Part shown: in pieces, positions 8,932 to 18,859 of the stretch
How positions within the stretch are numbered: position 1 is the first letter of the stretch
Layout of the letters: each line of letters opens with the position of its first letter
NCBI GenBank assembly: GCA_002345845.1
Contig: DDWF01000292.1
Span: 1 to 26,308 of the forward strand
Length of the DNA: 26,308 bases
From: Betaproteobacteria bacterium UBA2293
GTDB lineage: Bacteria > Pseudomonadota > Gammaproteobacteria > Burkholderiales > Rhodocyclaceae
Direction: 5' to 3'
The notes under the pieces: model-generated
Databases searched by the model: none
Seen by the model: only the letters and a program-made list of their open reading frames with translations
What the model was told of the DNA's origin: nothing
Program-made: the position numbers and the translations under genes

Positions 8932-11265
8932 ATGCTAGAAATCGAAATCGACGGCAAGAAAGCGCAAGTGCCCGACGGCAGCACGGTGATGGACGCCGCG
9001 CAGCAGGTGGGCGTCTATATCCCGCATTTCTGCTATCACAAGAAATTGTCGATCGCCGCCAACTGCCGGATGTGTCTTGTGCAGGTGGAAAAGGCGCCGA
9101 AGCCGCTGCCCGCCTGCGCGACGCCGGTGACCAACGGCATGAAGGTGTTCACGCATTCCGAACTGGCCGTCAAGGCGCAGAAGGGGGTGATGGAATTCCT
9201 GCTGATCAACCACCCGCTCGACTGCCCGATCTGCGACCAGGGTGGTGAATGCCAGCTGCAGGATATGTCGGTCGGTTACGGCCCGATGAAGAGCCGCTAT
9301 ACGGAAGAAAAGCACGTCGTCTTCCACAAGAACGTCGGGCCGCTGATCTCCATGGAGGAGATGAGCCGCTGCATCCACTGCACGCGCTGCGTCCGCTTCG
9401 GCCAGGAAATCGCCGGCATCATGGAACTCGGCATGGCCAACCGGAACATGCACTCGGAAATCACGACCTTCCTCGGTCGCACCGTCGATTCCGAGTTGTC
9501 CGGCAACATGATTGACCTGTGCCCGGTCGGCGCGCTGACCTCCAAGCCCTTCCGCTACACCGCCCGTTCGTGGGAACTGCAGCGGCGCCGCTCGGTCAGC
9601 CCGCACGATTCCGTCGGCGCCAATCTGGTCGTCCAGGTCAAGCACGACAACGTGATGCGCGTGTTGCCGCGCGAAAACGAAGCGGTCAACGAATGCTGGG
9701 TTTCCGACAAGGAACGCTTCGCCTATCAGTCCCTGAATTCCGCCGAGCGGCTGACGAAGCCGATGGTCAAGCAGGGCGGCGAGTGGCGTGAAGTCGACTG
9801 GAACGTGGCGCTCGACTATGTCGCCCACGGTCTCAAGGACGTCGCCCGCGAACATGGCGGCGACGCCATCGCTGCCCTGGCCGCGCAATACGCCACCGTC
9901 GAGGAACTGTTCCTGCTGAACAAGGTGCTTGCCGGCCTCGGTAGCGGCAACATCGATTTCCGTCCGCGCCACGCCGAATTCGCTGCCGACGGCAAGCGTG
10001 CCGGTACGCCGTGGCTGGGCCTCAAGCTGGCCGAGATCAAGGATCTCGACGCGGCACTGGTGGTCGGTTCCTTCCTGCGCAAGGATCATCCGCTGATCGC
10101 CCAGCGTCTGCGTCAGGCCGCCAAGAAATGGACCAAGGTCAGCCTGCTGTCGGTCAGCGGCGACGACCAGTTGATCGATTTCCATGCCCGCCAGACGGTC
10201 GCTCCGGCGCAACTGGTATTTGCGCTGGCGGCTATTGTCAAGGCAACCGCCGAGGCCAAGGGTGCTGCCGTGCCGGCCGGCTTGGAGCAGGTCGCCGTCA
10301 GCGACGAGGCCCGCAGCATTGCCCAGAGCCTGCTCGAAGGTGAGAAGCGTGCCATCTTCCTCGGCAACGTCGCCACGCAGTCGGCCGATGCCACCCAGAT
10401 TCACCTGCTGGCCCTCGAGTTAGGCAAGCTGATCGGCGCCAGCGTCGGTTTCCTCGGCGAGGGGGCCAACACCGTTGGCGCTTACCTGGCCGGCGCCCTG
10501 CCGAAAGCGGCCAATGCCCGTCAGATGTTCGAGCAGCCGCGCAAGGCCTACGTGTTGATGGGTATCGAGCCGGAGTTTGACTGTGCCAATCCGCAATTGG
10601 TGCTCGGTGCGCTGAAGCAGGCCAGTCTGGTGGTTTACATGTCGGCCTTCAAGCATGCGCCCGCCCTCGACTACGCCGACGTGATGCTGCCGATCGCCCC
10701 GTTCACCGAAACCGCCGGTACCTTCGTCAATACCGAAGGTCGCATCCAGAGTTTCAATGGTGTCGTCAAGCCGCGCGGCGATGCCCGTCCGGCCTGGAAG
10801 GTGCTGCGTGTCTTGGGTAACGTGCTGAATCTCGACGGCTTCGCTTACGAATCGAGCGAGCAGGTGCGCGACGAACTGTTCGGCAAGGGTGCCGAGTTTG
10901 CCACCGGCCTCGACAACGGCCTCAACGGTGTCGCCCTAGCCCTGCCGGCCGCGGCGGGCGCAGGCCTGCAGCGCATCGCCGACGTGCCGATCAACTTCGC
11001 CGATCCGTTCGCCCGCCGGGCGCCGGTTCTGCAACAGACGGCCGACGCTGTGGCGCCGACGCTGCGTGCCGCCGCCGCGACGCTGGCCGCGCTCGGCGTG
11101 AATGCCGGTGACAGCGTGCGGGTTCGTCAAGGTTCCGGCGAAGCGTTGCTGACGGCGCGTGCCGATGACGGTGTTCCGACCGGCTGCCTGCGCGTGGCCG
11201 CCGCCCACCCGACGACTGCCATGCTGGGCGAAATGTTCGGCGCCATTTCCGTGGAGCGTGCATAA
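8932..11265 (+). CDS. nuoG: NADH-quinone oxidoreductase subunit G (75-kDa Fe-S subunit)
   Basis: NuoG conducts electrons through several Fe-S clusters and ends in a molybdopterin-oxidoreductase-like domain without evident cofactor ligands. The ATG at 8932 gives MLEIEIDGKK and 777 residues. The [2Fe-2S] N1b ligands are Cys34, 45, 48 and 62. The His-Cys3 cluster N5 uses His94, Cys98, 101 and 107, and cluster N4 uses Cys147, 150, 153 and 197. The extra N7 cluster of E. coli-type NuoG is missing; the region reads SVSPHDSVGANL instead of a CxxC pattern. The last 350 residues are Ala-rich and divergent, as usual. An AAGGTA Shine-Dalgarno sequence (8921-8926) precedes the start by 5 nt. nuoH begins directly after the stop. 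Confidence 0.96.
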   Translation: MLEIEIDGKKAQVPDGSTVMDAAQQVGVYIPHFCYHKKLSIAANCRMCLVQVEKAPKPLPACATPVTNGMKVFTHSELAVKAQKGVMEFLLINHPLDCPICDQGGECQLQDMSVGYGPMKSRYTEEKHVVFHKNVGPLISMEEMSRCIHCTRCVRFGQEIAGIMELGMANRNMHSEITTFLGRTVDSELSGNMIDLCPVGALTSKPFRYTARSWELQRRRSVSPHDSVGANLVVQVKHDNVMRVLPRENEAVNECWVSDKERFAYQSLNSAERLTKPMVKQGGEWREVDWNVALDYVAHGLKDVAREHGGDAIAALAAQYATVEELFLLNKVLAGLGSGNIDFRPRHAEFAADGKRAGTPWLGLKLAEIKDLDAALVVGSFLRKDHPLIAQRLRQAAKKWTKVSLLSVSGDDQLIDFHARQTVAPAQLVFALAAIVKATAEAKGAAVPAGLEQVAVSDEARSIAQSLLEGEKRAIFLGNVATQSADATQIHLLALELGKLIGASVGFLGEGANTVGAYLAGALPKAANARQMFEQPRKAYVLMGIEPEFDCANPQLVLGALKQASLVVYMSAFKHAPALDYADVMLPIAPFTETAGTFVNTEGRIQSFNGVVKPRGDARPAWKVLRVLGNVLNLDGFAYESSEQVRDELFGKGAEFATGLDNGLNGVALALPAAAGAGLQRIADVPINFADPFARRAPVLQQTADAVAPTLRAAAATLAALGVNAGDSVRVRQGSGEALLTARADDGVPTGCLRVAAAHPTTAMLGEMFGAISVERA

Positions 11266-12312
11266 ATGGACGCACTGATGAGTTTCGGCCAAGGGATCTT
11301 CGGCGGCGTCTGGCCTGCCGTGTGGACCCTGATCAAGATCGTCCTGATCGTCGCCCCGCTGATGCTGGGCGTCGCCTATCTGACCTACTTCGAACGCAAG
11401 GTCATCGGCTACATGCAGGTGCGTATCGGCCCCAACCGCGTCGGTCCCTGGGGCTTGATCCAGCCGATCGCCGACGGCCTGAAATTGCTGCTCAAGGAAA
11501 TCGTTGTCCCCAGCCGCTCGAGCAAGGCGGTGTTCATCATCGCCCCGATGCTGGCCATCGGTCCGGCACTCGCCGCCTGGGCAGTGATTCCCTTCACTGA
11601 CACGCTGGTGCTGGCCAATATCGACGCCAGCCTGCTCTACATCCTGGCCATCACCTCGATGGGCGTGTACGGCATCATCCTGTCCGGCTGGGCTTCCAAC
11701 TCCAAGTACGCCTTCCTCGGCGGCATGCGCTCCGCCGCGCAGATGGTGTCCTACGAAATCGCCATGGGCTTCGCCCTGATCACCGTGCTGATGATCGCCG
11801 GCAGCCTGAACCTGGTTGAGATCGTCAACGGCCAGGGCCGGGGACAGTTCGCCGACATGGGCCTCGGTTTCCTGTCGTGGAACTGGCTGCCGCTGCTGCC
11901 GATGTTCATGGTGTACCTGATTTCCGGCACGGCCGAACTGAACCGGGCACCGTTCGACCTCGCCGAAGGCGAATCGGAAATCGTCGGTTTCCACGTCGAG
12001 TATTCCGGCATGGCCTTCGCGCTGTTCTTCCTGGCCGAATACGCCAACATGATCCTGGTTGCCGCGCTGACCTCCATCCTCTTCCTGGGTGGCTGGCTGT
12101 CGCCGGTCGGATTTCTGCCCGACGGCATTCTCTGGCTGTTCGCCAAGATGTCCTTCGTGCTTTTGCTGTTCCTGTGGTTCCGCGCCACCTTCCCGCGCTA
12201 TCGCTATGACCTGCTGATGCGCCTCGGCTGGAAAGTCTTCCTGCCGCTGTGTTTCTTCTGGGTCATCATCGTCGGCGTGTGGATGATCACCCCGCTGAAC
12301 ATCTGGAATTGA
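11266..12312 (+). CDS. nuoH: NADH-quinone oxidoreductase subunit H
   Basis: NuoH is the membrane subunit that joins the peripheral and membrane arms and forms part of the quinone tunnel. The 348-residue protein has about eight predicted helices. It has both family signatures: [20 protein letters not shown] (41-60), and [20 protein letters not shown] (223-242) with its run of conserved acidic residues. [18 protein letters not shown] lies near the C-terminus. The start directly abuts the nuoG TAA stop with no spacer, so ribosomes finishing nuoG probably re-initiate here. Confidence 0.97.
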   Translation: MDALMSFGQGIFGGVWPAVWTLIKIVLIVAPLMLGVAYLTYFERKVIGYMQVRIGPNRVGPWGLIQPIADGLKLLLKEIVVPSRSSKAVFIIAPMLAIGPALAAWAVIPFTDTLVLANIDASLLYILAITSMGVYGIILSGWASNSKYAFLGGMRSAAQMVSYEIAMGFALITVLMIAGSLNLVEIVNGQGRGQFADMGLGFLSWNWLPLLPMFMVYLISGTAELNRAPFDLAEGESEIVGFHVEYSGMAFALFFLAEYANMILVAALTSILFLGGWLSPVGFLPDGILWLFAKMSFVLLLFLWFRATFPRYRYDLLMRLGWKVFLPLCFFWVIIVGVWMITPLNIWN

Positions 12313-12322
12313 GGAGAGCACA

Positions 12323-12811
12323 ATGGGTTCGATGAAGGAAGTCTTCAACAGCCTCTTCCTCAAGGAGCTGCTGAAAGGCATGTCGGTGACCGGCAAGTAT
12401 TTCTTTGCCCGCAAGATCACTGTCCAGTATCCGGAAGAAAAGACGCCGCAGTCTTTCCGTTTCCGCGGCCTGCATGCGCTGCGCCGTTATCCGAATGGCG
12501 AGGAGCGCTGCATTGCCTGCAAGTTGTGCGAGGCGATCTGTCCGGCCCTGGCCATCACCATCGAGGCTGAACCGCGTGATGACGGCTCGCGGCGCACGAC
12601 GCGCTACGACATCGATCTGACCAAGTGCATCTTCTGTGGTTTCTGCGAAGAGGCCTGTCCAGTCGATGCCATCGTCGAGACGCGCATTTTCGAGTACCAC
12701 GGCGAGAAGCGCGGCGATCTCTACTACACCAAGCAGATGCTGCTGGCCACCGGCGACCGTTACGAGGCGCAGATCGCCGAAGACCGTGCGCTCGACGCCA
12801 CTTTCCGCTAA
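12323..12811 (+). CDS. nuoI: NADH-quinone oxidoreductase subunit I (2x[4Fe-4S])
   Basis: NuoI is a ferredoxin-like subunit carrying clusters N6a and N6b between NuoG and NuoB. The 162-residue protein has two clear CxxCxxCxxxC motifs: Cys63, 66, 69 and 73 ([11 protein letters not shown]), and Cys102, 105, 108 and 112 ([11 protein letters not shown]), each followed by Pro. The amphipathic N-terminal helix (about 5-25) lies along the membrane in known structures. GAGGAG (12311-12316) overlaps the nuoH stop and serves as the Shine-Dalgarno sequence 6 nt before the ATG. Confidence 0.97.
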   Translation: MGSMKEVFNSLFLKELLKGMSVTGKYFFARKITVQYPEEKTPQSFRFRGLHALRRYPNGEERCIACKLCEAICPALAITIEAEPRDDGSRRTTRYDIDLTKCIFCGFCEEACPVDAIVETRIFEYHGEKRGDLYYTKQMLLATGDRYEAQIAEDRALDATFR

Positions 12812-12823
12812 CAGGACCCCGCG

Positions 12824-13420
12824 ATGGATTTCCCCACCTTCGTTTTCTTCTTCCTCGCCGCGATCCTGATCTTCGCCGCCCTGCGCGTGATCACCTCGCG
12901 CAACCCGGTTTATGCCGCGCTGCACCTGATGCTCGCCTTCTTCACCACGGGCGGTATCTGGGCGTTGTTGCAGGCCGAGTTCCTAGCCATCGCCATCATC
13001 CTCGTCTATGTCGGGGCGGTCATGGTGCTGTTCCTGTTCGTCGTCATGATGCTCGACATCAACATGGACCGCATCCGCGAAGGCTTCTGGAACTACCTGC
13101 CACTCGGCGCCGTGCTCGGTTTGCTGATGGTCATGGAGATGGGCCTGGTGCTCGGCGCCAAGTATTTCCAGGTGCCGATCGCTGAAGCGGTGGTGCCGGC
13201 CGGTGTTTCCAACACCAAGGAAATCGGCGCGCTGCTGGTCACCGAGTACGTCTATACCTTCGAGCTGGCCGCCATCATCCTGCTCGTCGGCATGGTCGCC
13301 GCCGTCGTTCTTACCCATCGCGGCAAGAAGACTTCCAAGATCGCCAATCCGAACCAGCAGGTCTTCGTCAAGGCCAAGGATCGCATGCGTATCGTCCAGA
13401 TGCCTGTAGAAAAAGACTGA
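12824..13420 (+). CDS. nuoJ: NADH-quinone oxidoreductase subunit J
   Basis: NuoJ is a five-helix membrane subunit; its third helix can switch conformation in known structures and is implicated in coupling. The 198-residue protein has predicted helices at about 1-20, 28-48, 54-77, 92-112 and 144-165. Helix 3 contains the conserved YVGAVMVLFLFV (62-73), preceded by Glu52. The polar C-terminal tail of about 35 residues after THRGKK is cytoplasmic. It has an AGGA Shine-Dalgarno sequence in a 12-nt gap after nuoI, and nuoK follows after 13 nt. Confidence 0.96.
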   Translation: MDFPTFVFFFLAAILIFAALRVITSRNPVYAALHLMLAFFTTGGIWALLQAEFLAIAIILVYVGAVMVLFLFVVMMLDINMDRIREGFWNYLPLGAVLGLLMVMEMGLVLGAKYFQVPIAEAVVPAGVSNTKEIGALLVTEYVYTFELAAIILLVGMVAAVVLTHRGKKTSKIANPNQQVFVKAKDRMRIVQMPVEKD

Positions 13421-13433
13421 ACCGGGATAGCCC

Positions 13434-13745
13434 ATGCTCACACTTTCCCTTTCGCATTTCCTGATTCTTGGCGCAATCCTCTTCGCCATCAGCGTGGTCG
13501 GCATCTTCCTCAACCGGAAGAATCTGCTGGTGCTGTTGATGGCCATCGAACTGATGCTGCTGGCGGTCAACATGAATTTCGTCGCCTTCTCGCATTTCCT
13601 CGGTGATCTTTCCGGGCAGGTTTTCGTCTTCTTCATTCTCGCCGTTGCCGCGGCCGAATCGGCCATCGGCCTGGCCATCCTGATCGTGCTGTTCCGCAAC
13701 CTGAAGAGCATCCATGTGGATGACCTGGGCGGCCTGAAGGGTTAA
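13434..13745 (+). CDS. nuoK: NADH-quinone oxidoreductase subunit K
   Basis: NuoK is a small MrpC-like three-helix subunit with membrane carboxylates needed for proton translocation. The 103-residue protein has Glu39 in [13 protein letters not shown] and Glu75 in [12 protein letters not shown], which match the two essential Glu residues (36 and 72) of the E. coli protein. Length is normal. Its AAGGG near the end (13737-13741) doubles as the Shine-Dalgarno sequence for nuoL, 2 nt downstream of the TAA. Confidence 0.97.
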   Translation: MLTLSLSHFLILGAILFAISVVGIFLNRKNLLVLLMAIELMLLAVNMNFVAFSHFLGDLSGQVFVFFILAVAAAESAIGLAILIVLFRNLKSIHVDDLGGLKG

Positions 13746-13747
13746 CC

Positions 13748-15787
13748 ATGGACATGCAAAAACTCTATCTGCTGGTGCCGATGGCGCCGTTGTTCGGCGC
13801 CATCATCGCCGGTCTGTTCTGCCGCATCATCCCGCGCTGGCTGGCCCACACCGTCACCATCGCCGGCGTTGCCATCTCCTTCATCGCCTCGCTCATCATC
13901 TTCCAGGACGTACAGGCCGGCAATACCTTCAATGGCACGGTCTACACCTGGCTGACCAGTGGTGAATACACCTTTGAAGTCGGCTTCCTGATCGATTCGC
14001 TGACGACAACGATGATGCTGGTCGTTACCTTCGTGTCGCTGATGGTGCATATCTACACCATCGGCTACATGCAGGAAGATCCCGGCTACAACCGCTTCTT
14101 CAGCTACATCTCGCTGTTCACCTTCTCCATGCTGATGCTGGTGATGGCCAACAACTTCATGCAGCTGTTCTTCGGCTGGGAAGCGGTCGGTCTCGTCTCC
14201 TACCTGCTGATCGGTTTCTGGTACACCCGGCCGACGGCGATCTTCGCCAACATGAAGGCCTTCCTGGTCAACCGCGTCGGCGATTTTGGTTTCCTGCTCG
14301 GCATCGGTCTGATCCTCGCTTATTTCGGTTCGCTGGATTACGCCACGGTGTTCGCCAAGTCGCCGGAACTGGCCACCGCCACCATCGACCTGTTCGGCGA
14401 AGGCTCGGCCGTCTCGTTGATGACCGCCACCTGTATCTGCCTGTTCATCGGTGCCATGGGTAAATCGGCGCAAGTGCCGCTGCACGTCTGGCTGCCCGAC
14501 TCGATGGAAGGTCCGACGCCGATTTCCGCCCTGATCCACGCGGCGACAATGGTCACTGCCGGCATCTTCATGGTCGCCCGCATGTCGCCGCTGTTCGAAC
14601 TGTCCACCACGGCGCTCTCCTTCATCATCGTCATCGGCGCCATCACCGCGCTGTTCATGGGTTTCCTCGGCATCATCCAGAACGACATCAAGCGCGTCGT
14701 CGCCTACTCGACGCTGTCGCAGCTGGGCTACATGACCGTCGCCCTCGGTGCTTCGGCCTATTCGGTGGCGATCTTCCACCTGATGACGCACGCCTTCTTC
14801 AAGGCGCTGCTGTTCCTTGCCGCCGGCTCGGTGATCATCGGCATGCACCACGACCAGGACATCCGCAACATGGGCGGCCTGCGCAAGTACATGCCGATCA
14901 CCTGGATCACCTCGCTGATCGGTTCGCTGGCCCTGATCGGTACGCCCTTCCTGTCCGGCTTCTACTCCAAGGACTCGATCATCGAGGCGGTGAAGTTCTC
15001 CGACATTCCAGGTTCCGGCTTTGCCTACTTCGCCGTGATGGCTGGTGTCTTCGTTACCGCTTTCTACTCCTTCCGCATGTACTTCCTGGTCTTCCACGGC
15101 GAGGAGCGCTTCGGCAAAGCCGATGACGCACATCACCACGAACACCACGGTGACCATGACGACGAGGAAACCAGCCACGATCACCACCATGGTCTGGCTC
15201 CCGGCCAGAAGCCGCATGAAACCCCCTGGGTCGTCACCCTGCCGCTGGTCCTGCTGGCCATTCCGTCGGTCGTCATCGGTTACCTGACCATGGGTCCGCT
15301 GGTCGCCGGCGACTACTTCAAGGGCGTGATTCACGTCGATAGCGTGGCGCACCCGGCGCTGGCCACTTTCCTCGAGCACTTCCACGGTGCTGCGGCGATG
15401 GGCCTGCACGCCTTCTCGACGCCGCCGTTCTACCTGGCCCTGGCCGGTGTGCTGCTGTCGTGGTTCTTCTACATGAAGCGTCCGGACATCCCGGCCGCCA
15501 TCCAGCGCCGCTTCTCCGGTATCAATACCCTGCTCGAAAACAAGTACTACTTCGACAAGATCAACGACTTCGTCTTTGCCGGTGGTGCCCGCGTCCTGGG
15601 CAAGGCCCTGTGGCGCGGTGGCGACGTCGCCATCATCGATGGTCTGGTCGTCAACGGCTCGGCCAAGGTCGTGCGCTGGATCTCTTCCATTACCCGCCTG
15701 TTCCAGACGGGCTACGTCTATCACTACGCTTTCACCATGATCATCGGCGTCTTCGTGCTGATGACCCTGTGGATCAACCGCGCCTAA
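13748..15787 (+). CDS. nuoL: NADH-quinone oxidoreductase subunit L, with a His-rich loop
   Basis: NuoL is the distal Mrp-antiporter-like proton pump and carries the long lateral helix. Key residues are Glu145 (FFGWEAVGLVSYLLIGFW), Lys239 (GAMGKSAQVPLHVWLPD), the Thr-His-Ala-Phe-Phe-Lys helix (347-352) and Lys408 (FYSKDSI). At 679 residues it is longer than the E. coli protein (613). Part of the extra length is a hydrophilic insert at about 455-490. Within residues 462-481 of that insert are ten His and seven acidic residues. The insert lies between two membrane helices and could bind metal; its side of the membrane was not worked out. Otherwise the gene is ordinary and sits 2 nt after nuoK. 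Confidence 0.97.
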   Translation: MDMQKLYLLVPMAPLFGAIIAGLFCRIIPRWLAHTVTIAGVAISFIASLIIFQDVQAGNTFNGTVYTWLTSGEYTFEVGFLIDSLTTTMMLVVTFVSLMVHIYTIGYMQEDPGYNRFFSYISLFTFSMLMLVMANNFMQLFFGWEAVGLVSYLLIGFWYTRPTAIFANMKAFLVNRVGDFGFLLGIGLILAYFGSLDYATVFAKSPELATATIDLFGEGSAVSLMTATCICLFIGAMGKSAQVPLHVWLPDSMEGPTPISALIHAATMVTAGIFMVARMSPLFELSTTALSFIIVIGAITALFMGFLGIIQNDIKRVVAYSTLSQLGYMTVALGASAYSVAIFHLMTHAFFKALLFLAAGSVIIGMHHDQDIRNMGGLRKYMPITWITSLIGSLALIGTPFLSGFYSKDSIIEAVKFSDIPGSGFAYFAVMAGVFVTAFYSFRMYFLVFHGEERFGKADDAHHHEHHGDHDDEETSHDHHHGLAPGQKPHETPWVVTLPLVLLAIPSVVIGYLTMGPLVAGDYFKGVIHVDSVAHPALATFLEHFHGAAAMGLHAFSTPPFYLALAGVLLSWFFYMKRPDIPAAIQRRFSGINTLLENKYYFDKINDFVFAGGARVLGKALWRGGDVAIIDGLVVNGSAKVVRWISSITRLFQTGYVYHYAFTMIIGVFVLMTLWINRA

Positions 15788-15817
15788 CGGACAGCACGCA
15801 GAACAGCAAGGAATAAC

Positions 15818-17302
15818 ATGTCGAATTACCCGCTACTGTCTCTCGCTATCTGGATTCCGATCTTCGCCGGTCTGGCGGTGCTCGCCGTCGGTTCCGACCG
15901 GAACGCGCCGCTGGCACGGATGCTCGCCCTGTTCGGCGCCGTTGCCGGTTTCCTGGTGACCATACCGTTGTGGACCGGCTTTGATGTTGCCAACGGCGGC
16001 ATGCAGTTCGTCGAGATGAAGACCTGGATTCCGCGCTTCAACATCAACTACCACCTCGGGGTTGACGGTATCTCGATGCTGTTCGTCATCCTCAATGCCT
16101 TCATTACCATCATCGTCATCGCCGCCGGCTGGGAAGTCATCAAGGAAAAGGTCGCCCAGTACAACGCCGCCTTCCTGATCATGTCCGGCCTGATGAACGG
16201 CATCTTCACCTCGCTCGACGGCGTGCTGTTCTACGTCTTCTTTGAGGCCTCGCTGATCCCGATGTACCTGATCATCGGCGTCTGGGGCGGTCCGAACCGG
16301 GTGTACGCCGCGTTCAAGTTCTTCCTCTACACGCTGTTCGGCTCGCTGCTCTTCCTGCTGGCGCTGCTCTATCTGTTCATCAATTCCGGCGGCAGCTTTT
16401 CGATTCTCGACTGGCACAAGCTGCCGATCGAACTGGCACCGCAGATCTGGCTGTTCCTCGCCTTCCTGATTGCCTTCGCGGTCAAGGTGCCGATGTGGCC
16501 GGTGCATACCTGGTTGCCGGACGCCCACGTCGAGGCGCCGACTGGTGGCTCCATTGTCCTCGCCGCCATCGCCCTGAAGCTCGGTGCCTACGGTTTCCTG
16601 CGTTTCTCGCTGCCGATCGCCCCGGATGCCTCGCATGAACTGTCCGGACTGGTCATCGCTCTGTCGCTGATCGCCGTCGTCTATATCGGTTTCGTCGCCC
16701 TGGTTCAGGCCGACATGAAGAAGCTGGTCGCCTATTCGTCGATCGCCCACATGGGCTTTGTCACTCTCGGTTTCTTCATGTTCAGCGCGCTGGCCATCGA
16801 AGGCGCGCTGGTGCAGATGATTTCGCACGGCTTCATCTCCGGCGCCATGTTCTTCTGTATCGGCGTCATGTACGACCGCCTGCACAGCCGCCAGATCGCC
16901 GATTACGGCGGTGTGGTGAACACCATGCCGAAGTTCGCTGCATTGTTCATGCTGTTCTCCATGGCCAACGCCGGCCTGCCAGCCACCTCCGGCTTCGTCG
17001 GCGAATTCATGGTGATCCTGGCTGCCGTCAAGTTCAACTTCTGGATCGCCTTCGCCGCTGCCACCTCGCTGATTCTCGGTGCCGCCTATTCGCTGTGGAT
17101 GTACAAGCGAGTGGTCTTCGGCGAGATCGCCAACAGCCACGTTGCCGAACTGACCGATATCAACAAGCGGGAATTCGCCATTCTCGGCGTCCTGGCCTTC
17201 TGCACACTGTGGATGGGCCTCTATCCGCAACCCTTTACCGAAGTCATGCACGCCTCGGTCAACGAGCTGCTGAATCACGTCAACATCAGCAAGATTCAAT
17301 AA
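15818..17302 (+). CDS. nuoM: NADH-quinone oxidoreductase subunit M
   Basis: NuoM is a Mrp-antiporter-like proton-pumping subunit of the membrane arm, with about fourteen helices in 494 residues. The functional residues seen are Glu143 (VFFEASLIPMYLIIGVWGG), Lys223 (AFAVKVPMWPVHTWLPDAHVEAP) and Lys254 (LKLGAYGFLRF). YSSIAHMGFVTLG marks the second half-channel. An AAGGA Shine-Dalgarno sequence precedes the ATG in a 30-nt gap after nuoL. nuoN follows after 12 nt. Confidence 0.97.
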   Translation: MSNYPLLSLAIWIPIFAGLAVLAVGSDRNAPLARMLALFGAVAGFLVTIPLWTGFDVANGGMQFVEMKTWIPRFNINYHLGVDGISMLFVILNAFITIIVIAAGWEVIKEKVAQYNAAFLIMSGLMNGIFTSLDGVLFYVFFEASLIPMYLIIGVWGGPNRVYAAFKFFLYTLFGSLLFLLALLYLFINSGGSFSILDWHKLPIELAPQIWLFLAFLIAFAVKVPMWPVHTWLPDAHVEAPTGGSIVLAAIALKLGAYGFLRFSLPIAPDASHELSGLVIALSLIAVVYIGFVALVQADMKKLVAYSSIAHMGFVTLGFFMFSALAIEGALVQMISHGFISGAMFFCIGVMYDRLHSRQIADYGGVVNTMPKFAALFMLFSMANAGLPATSGFVGEFMVILAAVKFNFWIAFAAATSLILGAAYSLWMYKRVVFGEIANSHVAELTDINKREFAILGVLAFCTLWMGLYPQPFTEVMHASVNELLNHVNISKIQ

Positions 17303-17314
17303 ACGGTAGCCGAC

Positions 17315-18793
17315 ATGTTCGACAATTTCGTTGTCCCCGATTTCCTGCCAGCAGCGCCCGAGATTTTCCTGGCGGTGATGGCCATGGCCATCCTGATGAT
17401 CGACCTGCTGGTCAAGGACAGCCGGCGCACCGTGACCTTCGCCCTGAGCATCCTGACGCTGCTCGGTTGCGCGGTGATCCAGCTGATGACCAGCAGCGGC
17501 GAAATCACCTACACCTTCAGCAACATGTTCGTCGACGACCTGATGTCCGACCTGCTGAAACTGTTCCTCTACATGACCGTGATCGTCGTGCTGTTCTACT
17601 CGCGCGGTTACATCAACGACCGCCCGGAAATGAACAAGGGCGAGTACTACGTGCTGACGCTGTTCGCCACGCTCGGCATGATGGTGATGATTTCGGCCAA
17701 TCACTTCGTTTCGCTGTACGTCGGCCTGGAATTGCTGTCGCTGTCGCTGTACGTGATGGTGGCGATGAACCGTGATTCGGTAACGTCCACCGAAGCGGCG
17801 ATGAAGTACTTTGTCCTCGGTGCCCTGGCCTCCGGCCTGCTGCTCTACGGCATGTCGATGATCTACGGTGCCACCGGCAGCCTGGAAATCACCGCCATCG
17901 CCGAGCGCCTGTATGGCGGCGGCGTGAACAACACGGTGCTCGTCTTCGGCCTTGTCTTCCTGGTTGCCGGCCTCGCCTTCAAGCTCGGCGTCGTGCCCTT
18001 CCATATGTGGATTCCCGACGTCTATCACGGCGCCCCGACCTCGGTGACGCTGCTCATCAGTACCGCCCCGAAGCTGGCCGCATTCGCTATTGTCATGCGT
18101 CTGCTGGTCAACGGCTTGATCACGATGTCCGCCGACTGGCAGAACATGCTGATCATCCTGTCGGTGCTGTCGATGGCCATCGGCAACCTGGCCGCCATCG
18201 CCCAGACCAATCTGAAGCGCATGCTGGCCTATTCAGCAATCTCGCACATGGGCTTCATGCTGCTCGGCATCGTTACCGGTGTCGTCAGCGGTGATGCCCG
18301 CTACGCATTGAATGCCTACAGCTCGGCCATGTTCTATGTCATCGCTTACGTGATCATGAGCCTCGGCACCTTCGGCATGATCCTGCTGATGGCCCGCGCC
18401 GGTTTCGAGGCCGACAACATTGACGACTTCAAGGGACTGAACAAGCGCAGCCCGTGGTTTGCCGCCGTCATGATGATGCTGATGTTCTCGATGGCGGGCG
18501 TGCCGTTCTTCATCGGCTTCTTCGCCAAATTCTCGGTGCTGCAGGCCGTTGTTGCTGCCGGTTATACCTGGCTGGCGCTGGTGGCCGTGCTGTTCTCGCT
18601 GATCGGTGCCTTCTACTATCTGCGCGTCGTCAAGGTGATGTATTTCGATGCGCCGGAAGACGAAACGCCGATCATGGCCGGTACCGACATGCGTCTGCTG
18701 ATTTCCGCCAATGGCCTGGCCGTTGCCTTTCTCGGCCTGTTCCCGCAGGTGATCATGTCGCTCTGTGCCTACGCGCTGCTGCGTTCGCTCTGA
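17315..18793 (+). CDS. nuoN: NADH-quinone oxidoreductase subunit N
   Basis: NuoN is the third antiporter-like proton-pumping subunit and the last gene of the operon. The 492-residue protein has Glu139 ([12 protein letters not shown]), Lys164 ([12 protein letters not shown]), Lys223 ([16 protein letters not shown]) and Lys253 ([11 protein letters not shown]), in the positions of the half-channel residues of the family. The length is close to that of the E. coli protein. A perfect terminator lies 23 nt after the stop. The DUF2818 gene that, from memory, often follows nuoN in Burkholderiales is not here. Confidence 0.97.
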   Translation: MFDNFVVPDFLPAAPEIFLAVMAMAILMIDLLVKDSRRTVTFALSILTLLGCAVIQLMTSSGEITYTFSNMFVDDLMSDLLKLFLYMTVIVVLFYSRGYINDRPEMNKGEYYVLTLFATLGMMVMISANHFVSLYVGLELLSLSLYVMVAMNRDSVTSTEAAMKYFVLGALASGLLLYGMSMIYGATGSLEITAIAERLYGGGVNNTVLVFGLVFLVAGLAFKLGVVPFHMWIPDVYHGAPTSVTLLISTAPKLAAFAIVMRLLVNGLITMSADWQNMLIILSVLSMAIGNLAAIAQTNLKRMLAYSAISHMGFMLLGIVTGVVSGDARYALNAYSSAMFYVIAYVIMSLGTFGMILLMARAGFEADNIDDFKGLNKRSPWFAAVMMMLMFSMAGVPFFIGFFAKFSVLQAVVAAGYTWLALVAVLFSLIGAFYYLRVVKVMYFDAPEDETPIMAGTDMRLLISANGLAVAFLGLFPQVIMSLCAYALLRSL

Positions 18794-18815
18794 CAAAGGC
18801 TTCGACAGACAAATG

Positions 18816-18849
18816 AAACGCCCCGCCAGTCGGGGCGTTTTTACTTTTT
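18816..18849 (+). terminator. Rho-independent terminator of the nuo operon
   Basis: AAACGCCCCG (18816-18825) pairs perfectly with CGGGGCGTTT (18831-18840) around a CCAGT loop, followed by a T-rich run to 18849. It ends right at the Shine-Dalgarno sequence of the next gene. Confidence 0.92.
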
Positions 18850-18859
18850 GGAGTAGTCC

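Noticed and set aside
10936..12420. Minus-strand frame of 494 codons across nuoG, nuoH and nuoI
   Set aside because: It spans three confirmed genes antisense and is a codon-bias shadow.
13742..15724. Long open frame of 660 codons on the minus strand
   Set aside because: It is antisense to nuoL, which has full family motifs. Its composition (rich in Asp, Gln, His, Arg, Val) is typical of a GC-codon shadow and no recognisable domain is seen.
15833..18028. Long open frame of 731 codons on the minus strand
   Set aside because: It is a shadow of nuoM and nuoN with the same biased composition and no motifs.
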